Part shown: positions 21,727 through 33,033 of the stretch, in pieces
Numbering within the stretch: the first letter of the stretch is position 1
Layout of the letters: each line of letters opens with the position of its first letter
Source: Tricholoma matsutake
Taxonomy: Eukaryota; Basidiomycota; Agaricomycetes; Agaricales; Tricholomataceae
Length of the DNA: 64,000 nt
Direction of reading: 5' to 3'
NCBI GenBank assembly: GCA_026075535.2
Contig: AP026548.1
Coordinates: 4,402,001-4,466,000 of the forward strand
Translations under genes and position numbers: made by a program
The notes under the pieces: generated by a model
Database searches by the model: none
What the model saw: the letters and a program-made list of their open reading frames with translations, nothing else
Told to the model about the DNA's origin: nothing

Positions 21727-24114
21727 AAGATGCATTGCCCTGATGCATCCAGAATTGCATATGACCAAAGTCAGTGACTTGAATGTGATGTGGTGCAGCA
21801 GCGTGCCATGGGTGGAATTCCTTGACTAACCAAGGGGCATTCACATTGGACTCCTCAACTCATGAGTTCTCCTCATACCCATAACCCTTCCAGTGTGCCA
21901 AATACTGGAGTTTTCCTTGATGCAACTGGCTGTCCAAGACCAACTTGACTTTGTACTGGGGTTCTCTGGTGGACATGAATGGCATCCTGGGAATGGATCT
22001 GGGGCAGCTGGAAGGAGTTTGATGACATGGAAGACTGGGTGGAGTCTGGACATGAAGGCTGGGAGGTGAAGACAATAGGCATGCATTCCAACACACCTGA
22101 CAATGGGGAAAAGCAATGGGCAAGATTCTTGGATGGTTGTGTGGTGGAGATGTCACTGGAGTCAAGATAAACTCGATCACCAATCTTGTACTGAGGGGCT
22201 GGAGAATGGCATTGATTGTAAAAGCACACCATGTCGTCCTTCACCTTTGCTAAGGCTGCCTTTGCCTCCTCAAAGCTATCCCTCATGCATTCTGTGAACT
22301 CATTCACCATTTCAATGTGTGAGGGAGTTTGGTGAGGTTTGAATCCCATGCATGGATGCCATCCAGTGTCTAAGAGGAAAGGGGTCTGTTGAGTGGAAGC
22401 ATGGATGTGGTTATTGTATCCAAACTCAGCCAAGGGGAGAAGATCATCCCAATTGTCCTGGCACTCATTGACAAAGATGCAGATGTACTACTCCAGTTCC
22501 TGGTTGACTCACTCAGTGTGGCCATCAGTTTTCAGGTGATAGGCAGTTAAAGCAAGGAGTTTGATCCCCAGAACTTGGTACAGCTTGCAAGTGAACTCTG
22601 CCACAAACTGAGGGCCACAGTCAGAAAGGAAGTCCATGTAATTTCCACACATGGTGGAGATAGAGTTGGGCAGCACCCAGGGCACTGACAGTGGTGTGAG
22701 TGGGGATAAAGTGAGTGTGTTTCCCCACTGAATCAACTGTGCACATTGCTGCATCAAACCCATTCGACTCTGGCAACTCCACCACAAAGTCAACACTGAC
22801 AACATCCCAATGACCCTCTGGAACAGGAAGAGGGTATAGCTCACCAATGAGTTTGCGATGAGGAATCTTGGTGCATAAGCAAAGGTCACAAGTATGACAA
22901 TACTAACCAATGAGCTGTGACATTTGTGGCCACCAATAATTCTGTGAGGTAAGCTCCAAGGTCTTCCAGCATCCAGGATGACCAGCAATCTGTGAGTCAT
23001 GGTGTTGGGATATGTTGCGCCAGCGAAGGTCTGGGTCATTGGGGACATAGATGTGATCCCTGAAATACAACAAGTCCTCTTTTTCAGCCCACTCTGCCAC
23101 ACACAAGGAAAGGGTGGATCCCTTCCTCAGTTCCTTAACAGCTCAGGCAACAACATCCTCATGTAAACCACTACAGTTTGCATGATGAATGTTGTGTAGG
23201 ATGTCCTGCTCCTCACCCTGGGGCATGATGCCTTCCAGTGCCCAAATGGTGAACAGGTCTGGCTGCAACAACACAATGTTTTGATTGTCATTGCTGCCAT
23301 CCCCCATGGTCTGCATGTCAGGAGAGGGCGTCGGTCTTCCCCATGCTGCAACCTGGATGGTGGTGCAAGGAGAAGTCAAATCTGGATAGATACAGGGACC
23401 AACGAGCTCCACAATGATTCAATTTCTTGGCCATCATAAAGTGCTCAAGATTCTTGTGATCTATCCAAATTCCTACCTTGTGTTGGGCACCCTCAAGGAA
23501 GTGTCACCACTCCTCGAGCACATGCATTATCACCAACATCTCCTTGTCATAGATCTCATAGTTTTGCTCTACAGCACTAAGGCTTTTGGAGTAGAATGCA
23601 ACATGATGCCACTTCTGGTCCTCTGGAGACTGCTGAGACAACACAGCACCCGTCACAAAGTCAGAACTGTTGGCTTCTACATGAAAAGGGTGTGAATTGT
23701 CAGCAAAGGTAAGAATGGGAGTGGAAGTGACCAGCTCCTGAAGCTTTTTGAATGCCTCTTGTTGTGCATTATTTCACCTCCATCCCTCCTTTCCTGTCAA
23801 GTTGAACAGTGGTCATGCATGATGTGAGAAATCCTTGATAAAGCACCAATAGAAATTGATGAAGCCCAGGAAAGACTGCACCTCTTTCTTGTTCATGGGT
23901 GTTGGCCAAGCCATGACCCCATTCACCTTGATAGGATCCATCTCCACCTGACCCTCTGAGATAATCAGGCTGAGGTACTCGATCTTGGTCTTCTCAAACT
24001 TGCACTTGTGCTGATGAAGGTAGAGTTTGTACTGTTGAAGTCATTCCAGGATGAGGCGTGTGATGTGATGGTGCTCTTCAACCATGCAAGTGAAGATGAG
24101 GATGTCATCAAGAT
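21727..24114 (-). pseudogene. Gypsy element B3: RT (partial), RNase H, integrase, chromodomain
   Basis: Minus-strand 3' part of a chromovirus polyprotein, homologous to B1 and B2. It retains LDDILIF of reverse transcriptase next to the 24114 break, the RNase H region, integrase zinc-binding residues, LSDCGPQF (CpG-decayed SDRGPQF), AYHLKTDGHTE and the C-terminal chromodomain. TGA stops stand at Arg positions (for example ALS*). At the RNase H ER motif this copy has CAA where B1 and B2 have TGA, pointing to an ancestral CGA. It is truncated upstream at a MITE end. Confidence 0.82.
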
Positions 24115-24132
24115 TAGTGTTTAAAGGTCCAG
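24115..24132. repeat. hAT-like MITE terminal fragment
   Basis: TAGTGTTTAAAGGTCCAG is identical to the first 18 bases of the MITE at 61850. It cuts the reverse transcriptase of B3 and abuts LTR E3. The rest of the MITE is missing. Confidence 0.6.
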
Positions 24133-24566
24133 TAATAGGTCCACCTTGCACTCTCAGCTCTGGAAACATTTCCAAATGCATCGACACATCACCCCACATG
24201 CTCCCAACCCCTATGAACCCCATGAAACCACTCCAAAACTATTTCGTAGCACTTCAAACAATTTTGAACAATTTTGAATGACTTTGAATGACTTTGCAAC
24301 ACTTTGAGCAAGTTCAAACAACTTTGCAGCACCTCGAATGCCTTTGGCCACCATATGCCTATCACACCACCCTTCAGACACATGCAGCACACCTTGTATG
24401 AGTTAGTGCATTGCATATCAAGCACCACCAGACATGAGGAGATATGACAATGGGCTTTTAGGATGTGATTGTGGTGCTTTGACATCTCGATGATATATTG
24501 GATCAATAGGACAAGTACACTTGATATATTGTGACTCTATATGTTTCCCTTCTCATCATTTCTCAT
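24133..24566 (+). repeat. LTR E copy E3, 5' part (continues at 9543 on minus)
   Basis: Starts TAATAGGTCCACC, versus TGATAGGTCCACT in E1. It contains the 'gactttg...gcctttggccaccat' block shared with E1 (about 13095-13125). It ends at CTCAT (24562-24566), the target duplication of element C. The sequence that should follow is found on the minus strand from 9543. Confidence 0.75.
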
Positions 24567-24968
24567 TGTTAGGAAACCACCCCATTACCTAATAAAATTT
24601 CATTTTGATTTTATTATGTCAAATTATGCTACATGATGCCAAATGACACTACACTTTGATAGCATGAGAATTTTGTTTTGCACACATCAATATGTATGTG
24701 CATGTACGAGTGTGTCAGTAACAACAATGTAGAATATATGTAACATAGTATATGAACCCTAAATATATGCCTGGGGGACCCCAGTTGTGTTCTCTTAGGT
24801 ATTCCACCTACACTTTTGGTGTGAAATGCCTTTGTCAATAAACTCATCTATTAATAACCCCTTGCATCAAAACCATCAATTCCCCCATCATGCACGTGGA
24901 TCCTGCCCCCTTCTTGTAGAGAGAACCTGCACAGTCTTAGCTTGCAGATAGTGGGTGTCACCCTAACA
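24567..24968 (+). repeat. 5' LTR of Gypsy element C
   Basis: 402 bp, ends TGTTAGG and CCTAACA. TATA-like tracts at about 24750-24770 precede the candidate transcription start AGTTGTGTTCT (24783-24793). The sequence right after the LTR, AGAATACAACT (about 24971), is complementary to that start with one G:U pair, which fits a self-priming primer-binding site. It pairs with the 3' LTR at 9544-9945 by the shared CTCAT flank. Confidence 0.85.
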
Positions 24969-25464
24969 GAAGAATACAACTCCCCATATCAGTGCACCTT
25001 CTCTTACTTGCGCATACATCATTGCTTCACTGTGCCACATCTGATTACTCATCCTTTTGGCATGAGCCAGAAGTACTTGTATATATGTAATCTACCTTTT
25101 CTTTTGTAAGCCAACACCAGGCCTCGCCTTACATTGCAACTGCCAGTGATCGAGAGGCAGCACTCATCATTAGGACAGCTGCAACCAGAAAACTGATTGG
25201 ATCTGGTTTAGTCATGATTTTCATCACTCTATTTGGATGACTATTTTAGTTACAAGCCAAATTCAGTGTTATCTCCGAGATCAGGCACTGTTGGAAGGGT
25301 TATTGATCCAAAGTGTCAAATTAGGTGCCCAACAAACGATGAACAATCGACGAACCATTGACAAACAATCAACGAATGATCATGTGACCTGTAAATGTTT
25401 GGGGAGGTCTCGAAGAACAAATCTTGAATTTGTTGAAGAAGTGATTCATCACAGATTTTACCAT

Positions 25465-26645
25465 TATGTCCAAACCCTCAACTTCTAATCCCAGCCCTAA
25501 TCCTGTTCCCACACCAGGGCTAGAGGTGAAAATTGATGCGCTTACAGCACAAATGTTGCAATTAGTGTCAGTGTTGGCAGCATCACAGCCCAGACAAGCA
25601 GAAGTACAGCCAGAGATGAGATGATGAGATGGAGGAGATGGTGGAGTGGATGTCGCAGGAGGATGAGACAGTGGAGAAATCTGGAAATGGAAAAGTGTGC
25701 TTACCTAAGTATGTGCCCCCACAAATCTTTGATGGTACCATGGAGAATACAAAATCCTTCATCAGTTCTATAGTATTGTACATCCATGGGAGGAAGCCAG
25801 AGTTTCATACAGCCGAGTCTAGGATTATGTTTGCTCTCTCATACATTCAGGGGGGGGGAAGCACAGTTCTGGAGAAACAAGGCTATTAATCAAATTGCCA
25901 TGGGAAATAAACCATTTGCAACCTTCAAGTAATTTCTGGAGAGATTGGAGGCACAGTTTGGAGACCCTAATCCAAAGGTGATAGCCAATGCTAAATTAAA
26001 GACCATGTGCCAAGGTTCCCTAAGGGCGGATGAATTTATTTTGCAGTTCAAAGCAGAAGCTTTGCAAGCAGATATGGGAGAAGCCATGTTGGTAGAGTGT
26101 TTGAAAGCAGGATTAAATCCCTCTTTATTCAAGTCTATCTACTGACTACCTTCTATGCCAGAGAAGTTGGACGAGTGGTATAATTGGGCAATGCACCTTG
26201 ACCGGCAATATCAGCAGGAACAGGTGGAGTCAAAGTTGATGTATGGAAGTAGTAAATTTGGAAAGTCTGAGAAAGGAAAGGCGCCTCAGGTGCAAGCTCT
26301 GAGGGCACAGCCACTGGCCATGGCAGTAACACCTATAGTTACAGAGTCAGCAGCACCAGCAGAGGCAATGGAGGTTGATCAAGCAGGGAGATGAGCCCCA
26401 CTTAAATGTTTTAACTGTGGGCAGTTAGGACACATCACTAGGAATTGTAGGCAGAAAAGAAAGATTAGGGAAGCTACAATCAAGGAAGTGAAGCCAGAGG
26501 AAGGCAGGCAGAAGAATTTTGTGGAAGAGTCCCAGTGAAGGTTTCCCCATTGGTGACCCAGAATCATTACAATGTATTAGTATCCAAGGAAACACAGAGT
26601 AAATCAGAAAAGAAAATCGAGGAGGAGTACAACTGTTGCAAATCA
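25465..26645 (+). pseudogene. Gypsy element C gag
   Basis: Nucleocapsid/capsid precursor of element C, starting near 25465 (MSKPSTSNPSPNP). It carries a retrotransposon gag domain (PPQIFDGTMENTKSFISS at about 25725; LKAGLNPSLFKSIY at about 26100). A CCHC zinc knuckle, CFNCGQLGHITRNC, stands at about 26408-26449. Frame breaks at about 25620 and 25860, and stops in place of Trp/Arg codons at 25931, 26144 and 26394, make it inactive. Coiled, Glu-rich region between 26150 and 26400. Confidence 0.8.
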
Positions 26646-26699
26646 TGTGACAAAGAAAATTGCTGAGCATTATTTCCAAAAACCCCTAAATTCTTTATT

Positions 26700-29264
26700 C
26701 ACTCTGCATGAATAGAACCCAAAATCACCTTGACTGTGGGACTGAAGACAGTGGACACACATGCAGCAATTGATGTGGAAGCATTTCTTGATAGTGGTGC
26801 TACAGGATTATTCATTAATTGGTCCTTAATTACTGGAAACAGTATTAACCCACACAAGCTGGCACAACCTATAATGGTGTACAATATTGACAGAACAGTC
26901 AATTGCGGAGGAAATATCAAGGAGGAGGTGACTATGGTACTAAAGTATCAAGAGCATCAGGAGCAAGCCATATTCAAAGTGTGCGATCTTGGGAAAACCA
27001 ATCTAATAATAGGATGTCCATGGTTACAGAAGCATAATCCTGAAATTGATTGGAAAACTGGGAAAGTACAAATGACTCATTGTCCTAAGGAATGTAATGT
27101 GTATGGGAGGAAGATGAAGAAGGAAAAAAGGAAAAAAAAAAGAGAGAAAGAACATCCGAGGAAGTATTCTGTTATGATGGAGGAAGTGGAGGATGAGGAA
27201 ATGCCAAATGGGGAAGTTCTGATCATGATCAAGAAAGAAGAGCAGAAGCAAATCTTTAGAGCAATTCATGGAGGACAGTCATGGGACAAGAATATCATGA
27301 AGGTGGAGAAGCCAGTGGAGGAATGGGTGCCAAAAGTGTATCATGAATATCTGTCAGTGTTCCAGAAGAAGGAGTCTGAGCAAATGCTGGTGTGGAAGCC
27401 ATGGGATCATGCAATTGAGATGAAGCCAGGGTTTGTGCCAAAGAAGTCAAAGGTATATCCATTATCTCCGATGGAACAAGAAGAAGTGGATGCATTCCTG
27501 AAGGAGCAATTGCGCAAAGGATACATATGACCTTCAAAATCACCGCAAACATCACCAATATTCTTCATGCCAAAGAAAGACCAAAGGAAGAGGATGTGTA
27601 CAGATTATAGGTATCTGAATGAGTGGACAGTGAAGAATGCATACCCCCTGCCATTGATCTCAGAAATAATTGACAAGGTGGGAAAAGCCAAGGTCTTTAC
27701 AAAATTGGATTTATGATGGGATACAATAATGTATGAATAAAGAAAGGAGATGAGTGGAAGGCCACATTTGCCCCACGTCGAGGATCCTTCGAGCCACTTG
27801 TCATGTTTTTTGGGATGACTAATAGTCCCCCAACCTTCCAAAATATGATGAATGACATTTTCAAGGATTTAATAGACAAAGGCATGGTAATAATATTTAT
27901 TGACAACATTCTGATATTCACAGAGGATGAAGAAAATCATGAGGCAATAGTGCAGGAGGTGCTATGGAGGTTAGCAGAGAATGATCTATTTTTGAAACTG
28001 GAGAAGTGTGTGTTTGGGGCAAGCAAGATCGAGTTCCTAGGATTATTGATTGGCCCTGATGGGATCAAAATGGATCTGATCAAGGTACAGGCAATCACAG
28101 ATTGGCCTGCGCCTACTTGTGTCAAGGAGGTTCAAGCCTTCTTGGGACTCACAAATTATTATCGTCACTTTGTGCACAATTTTTCCAAAATTGCTGCACC
28201 CTTACATAACCTTACCTGAAAGGGAGTAGTGTGGAGGTGGGGAGAGCAGCAGTAGACAGTGTTTGAGGAGTTGAAGAGGAAGTTTGTGGAGGGACCAATA
28301 TTAGCCCCAGTAGATTTCACATGCCCTTTACAAGTGTAATCAGATGCATCCAATTTTGCTACTGGAGCGGTATTATCAATGCTGTGCAAAGATGACAAAT
28401 GGCATCCTTGTGCATATGTGTCCCAAGGGTTGAATGATGTATGATGTGCATGACAAAGAGATGTTGGGGATAATATGAGCATTGGAGGCATGGAGTCATT
28501 ATTTGGAGGGATGTATGCATCAGATTGAGATCTGGATGGATCATCAAAATCTGCAATACTTCATGTCCACAAAAAGCTTAATCACCAGCAAGCACATTGG
28601 GCACTATTCCTATCATGTTTCAATTTTCACTTCGTCCACAAAGCGGGAAGCTTAATGAGGAAAGCAGATGCATTATCCAGATGTATTGATCATAAAAGGG
28701 GGGTGGAGGAGGACAATAAGAATGTTACCTTACTCAAACCCAAATACTTCGCATTTGCACTATGCATCAAGGGCATCTATTAATAGACAGCTTGGAAATG
28801 AAAATGTTGTCTAAAATTCGACAATGTTTGAAATGGACAATGAAGTAGTGGAAGCCATGAAAGCTCTGAAGGGAGAGAAGAAAGGTAATATTAAAGGAGA
28901 TGAATAGGCTGAGGAACAAGGGTTGGTGTTGTTTCGAGGAAAAGTGTATGTACTGAAGGATCAGGATTTGCGAAGGGAGATCATCCAGTTACAACATAAT
29001 ATGCCGACTGCCAGACACCCAGGAAGATGGAAGACATTGGAATTAGTAATGAGAAATTATTGGTGGCCTGGAATTTCAAAGTATGTGTTGGGGTATGTGG
29101 ATGGATGTGATACATGCATGAGGGGGAAGAAATTTCCAGAGAAACCTGCAGGAAAATTAATGCTGAACCCTATACCTAAAGTGCTGTGGCAAGATATATC
29201 TGTGGATTTTATTACCGGATTACCTGAGGCTCAAGGGTATGATGCAATATTTGTAGTATGTGAC
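26700..29264 (+). pseudogene. Gypsy element C pol: protease, RT, RNase H, integrase N-terminus
   Basis: Protease motif FLDSGATGLFIN at about 26785. Reverse transcriptase reads YPLPLISEI near 27650 and FFGMTNSPPTFQ at about 27805. The active-site segment is IDNILIF at about 27898, where the second catalytic Asp is Asn (GACAAC). RNase H follows (28330-28700) with several TGA codons. The integrase zinc-binding domain (28960-29110) has H/H/C/C residues ending CDTC, then the first catalytic Asp in SVDFITGLP. The frame stops at codon GAC (29262-29264) where LTR A begins. The remaining integrase and chromodomain are at 10014-11049 on the minus strand. Confidence 0.85.
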
Positions 29265-29972
29265 TGTCAAGAACCGTTCCTCACCCGATTGGAACCCGCA
29301 TCTGTCTGACTCTTTTCTGTACATCGAACCCAACATTTGTCTACTCCTCCCGATTTTGTTCCTGGCTGCCTTGCACTGCCCACACTGCTGTGCACCAGGC
29401 TGACTTGTACAGCACCCACAGCTGCCTTCCCAAGGCTGCTATCTCTATTGCAAATTCGACTATGGATTCCTGTGCAGCTCCCACTAGTTAATTTATCTAT
29501 GCAGTCGAGACACTGCTGCAGTCTTCGTTCCTGTTCCGCATTTATTCTGGACTACAGTATTTAAGCTTAGTTAGTTTTGCCTTGTATTCCTCAGTTCGTA
29601 TATCAACATAAACTCGACTTTAAACCTGCCAATCTAAATCTCCTTCTACTCCTACCTCAGTCCGCTAAGAGTCTGAACTCCCTTCGACTTGACCTCCAGT
29701 CTTCCTCTGAAGTTCTAATCTCATCTGAACTTAAACCAAGTCCCTCCGTACTCCTCCCTGCATTTACCCACACTTCCCTGCTCCTACCTCCAAACCTTCA
29801 TCTTGAAATTAGGACACCAGACGAGGTGAAGGGCACAGCTTCTTACAAGCTGAAGCCAAGTCCTTTCCATTTCCCCTCTCACAGAATCCACAATGACCTG
29901 ACAACCTTCCACTATCAACACTGGCAGGGTCCAATTGGATTCCGATGAACCCTCCAGGATCAGTTCTTAACA
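29265..29972 (+). repeat. 5' LTR of Gypsy element A
   Basis: 708 bp, TGTCAAGAACC...TTCTTAACA. A TATA box (gtatttaag, about 29557) lies some 34 nt before AGTTCGTATAT (29593-29603). ATATACGAACT at 29975-29985, just downstream of the LTR, is the exact reverse complement of that start. This is a self-priming primer-binding site as in Tf1/sushi elements. It is inserted in the integrase of element C. Confidence 0.87.
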
Positions 29973-30012
29973 GTATATACGAACTCACACTTCACTCGTC
30001 CATTTCCTCTCT

Positions 30013-31395
30013 ATGACCCCTACCGAGACCTGCCAGTGCACAACAAGAAACTCCCAATGCGCCGGTACTATTCCAGGGATCTCTGCAATCCAGCGATCCA
30101 CCCTTTCCGACCCTTGACCTGCCACTACTTTTGGAGTGTCTTCCAGACCCTCAAACATCTTCCAACAAATTGGCTCAGGAGCCCCCTCAATCAGTGCCAA
30201 TCTCATGTCCACCCATGCCCCGCAACCTTCCGGCAACCCAGAAGGTTTTTGATCAAGACCTCCCCTTGAGTACATAGGGGGCATCAACCAGCCTGAACCC
30301 TTTGGGTTGGAAGATCCTGGTCTAGAGGACGGACCCCCCGGCAGACCCAATGACCCTAGTGGTCCTGACGGCCCTGGGGGTGACCCCGATCCCAATGATC
30401 CTGAGGATCAACCTCCCGCGGGGGAAAGCCCTGACCCAGGGGATAGGTTCATAGATGTCCTTTACAACCTCTCAGAGAGTATCTGCACCCTTCGTCAGAA
30501 TAACACACCCAACACCGAGAAAATCAAAGTTCACGACCCCGACACTTTTGATGGCACCAATCCAAAGAAACTTAGAGACTTCCTAGTCTCCTGCAATCTT
30601 CATTTCCGTGACTGTCCACACATATTTTCCTCTGATGAGAAAAAGATCATATTCATCCTTTCTTATCTTAAGGGATCAGCTCTCAGTTGGTTTGAGCCTG
30701 GTCTGAATGACCTGACAGATTCCGCACACTGGATGTGGGACTATGAAGCTTTCCTCGCCGAGCTGGAAAGCAACTTCAGTCTGCATGACCCAGTCAGAGA
30801 CATGGAAAAAGCTCTCTCTGACTTAGCAATGAAGAAAGGTGGTCATATCACAAAATATAATGTTGACTTCTGGGAATTAGCTTCTAGGGTCAACTGGAAT
30901 GAAGCAGCCCTTCGTGACTGCTATTTCTGCGGTCTTCTGCTCCGGCTTTGCATAGAAGTTCTCCGGGGTGGTAAACCCAATACTCTTGCAGAACTGCACT
31001 TGAAAGCACAGGACAGCAACGACATCTACTGGATGCAAGAAGATGAATCCCATTTTGAAACAAAGAATTCCAGTAACGTCACTAACTCTAGTTGGAAGGA
31101 CACTTCCAAAAGTCCTTCCCCATCGACAAACCAAACCTGTTTGAACTCCGCCCACGGTAACACCTCCAACCAGCAGTCTTCTGTGACAAAGAACACTCCC
31201 TGGGACAAGCCCAAATTGTCCATCTCCGATGAAGAACAGCAAGCTTACTGGGGAGGAACGAGAATGTCACATGAGAGAACGACTTTGTCTCTACTGCGGT
31301 GAGGAAGGGCACGTAGCAGGAAACTGCCCGAAATCCAAAGCCACAAAAGCCCATGCATCCGCTGTTGTTCCTGGCACTATGGACTCGGAAAAATA
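30013..31395 (+). pseudogene. Gypsy element A gag
   Basis: Gag of element A. The frame from ATG 30013 reaches 31302, broken by TGA at about 30118 and at 30253-30255 (both fit decayed CGA). There is a Pro/Gly/Asp-rich N-terminal region, then a capsid-like domain (FDGTNPKKLRDFLVSC, LKGSALSWFEPGL). After a one-base shift near 31255 the CCHC knuckle [14 protein letters not shown] follows (about 31290-31331). It packages element RNA in the family; here inactive. Confidence 0.82.
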
Positions 31396-31439
31396 GTCCG
31401 CAACCCTCAGGAAACAGCCATTGGGGCTGGGGGTTGCAT

Positions 31440-32496
31440 TGACCTTACCCACTTGGCTGCCTACGTTTGTCTCAATGTGTCCGCTCTTTCCGACCCTGAC
31501 TCCGAAACCATTCTTTTAACCCTTCCCGACTCTTCTGCTCCTGTCCAAACCCTTATCGACTCTGGCTCCTCCCACTGCTTCCTTGACTCCTCCTTCATGT
31601 TGGATAGCCAACTCAGCATGGAATCCATTAACCCAATTGGTCTACAACTCTTTGATGGATCTTGCAACTCCACCATAACTCAGGTTGTCAAACTTCCAGT
31701 CACCTTCCCTGCTGGTGAAGTATTCAATTTGTCATTCTATGTAACCTCGCTTGACTCTTCCTGTTCCGCCATACTCAGTCATAACTGGCTGAAGCAATAC
31801 AATCTGTTGATTGACTGGTCTTCAAGCCAACTCGCTTTCCGCTCTGCAGATCATAGAGGTCCAGCACCCCCAATGTCACCTTTGTCCCCAAACCTTCCGG
31901 TAGAAATCCTCGACTCCTCCACACTTTCCAAACCCCCCATTCCTCCAAAGTTTACACCTCCCAACATCTCTTTCATCAACGCTGCTGCTTATGCACATGC
32001 TAGCAAACTTCCTGGGGCAGTAGCTTTTCAGATGACCTTTGCTCCAGAAGGGTTATCCACCTGCTCTGCCCAATCCGCTAACTCATCCAACATTTCCAAT
32101 ATTCTGCCTGAGTATCATGAATTTGCTGATGTCTTTAATAAGACTAAAGTGGATACCCTTCCTCTGCATCAGTCTTATGACCTCAAGATAGAGACAGAAG
32201 ACAATACTCCTCCACCTCCAGGCCGCATGTATTCTCTCTCCCCCTCTGAATTAGAAGCCTTACAAGTCTTTATTGATGAAAATGTCTGCTCAGGCTTCAT
32301 CCACCCATCCAAGTCCCCGCATGGCGCTCCTATTCTCTTTGTCAAGAAGAAGGACGGTAGTCTCCAACTTTGCATTGACTACCAAGGACTCAACTGTCTC
32401 ATGAAGAAGGACTGCTACCCACTCCTGCTCATTTCCAACCCCCCAAAAAGCCCGCTTATTCACTAAGATAGACTTGTGGCATGCTTATCACCTAGT
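31440..32496 (+). pseudogene. Gypsy element A pol: protease and first part of RT
   Basis: Aspartic protease motif [14 protein letters not shown] at about 31549-31590 with an intact DSG. The RT N-terminal region includes [18 protein letters not shown] (about 32341-32394) and LWHAYHLV (about 32472-32494). It is cut at 32500 by LTR E2. The continuation at 36320 reads RIADGDEWK, so the RT is contiguous once E2 and one copy of its 4-bp duplication are removed. A frameshift lies near 32440. Confidence 0.85.
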
Positions 32497-32623
32497 CCAC
32501 TGATAGGTTGTCTCCTCGGCTCAAAGGCCGATTCACCATTTTGACCACATTCTAATCACATCGGATAACTTGCACGAGGTCCCAGAAGCAGTGCGACCAC
32601 TCCCGACCAAGTCTACTGAGCAC

Positions 32624-32775
32624 GAGCATCATATCGAACGTGATCAAACATCGTCGAGCATCATATTGAACATGATCAAACATTGTCGAGGATCGTATTG
32701 AACACGATTGAACATTGTCAAGTCGAGCATCGTTGAGCATCGCGAGCATCATATCGAACGTGATCGAACAACATC
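32624..32775 (+). repeat. 32-bp tandem repeats in LTR E2
   Basis: Four 32-bp units, starting gagcatcatatcgaacgtga, plus one irregular 24-bp unit (32720-32743). The units differ mainly at CG/TG and CG/CA positions. The corresponding part of E1 and E3 has other short repeats, so this LTR region is length-variable. Confidence 0.75.
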
Positions 32776-33033
32776 GAACCTCGAAAAACATTGTCGGACA
32801 CAGTATTTCTTGTTTGAACAATCTTCAGATGCATGCTGGGCACATGGGACACTATATCGAGTATATCGAACACATTTCGACCACATGTGCATGCATACAA
32901 TCTGCTCAAAGCAGTTTCCGATCTTCTATTCAATTTATAACAAGGACAGTCCAGTTTTAGCTATTCTTTTTTATTATTTCTTCATCATGTGTTATATTCA
33001 CCCCTTCTAGGCTCACTTTATTGTTCTGATATA

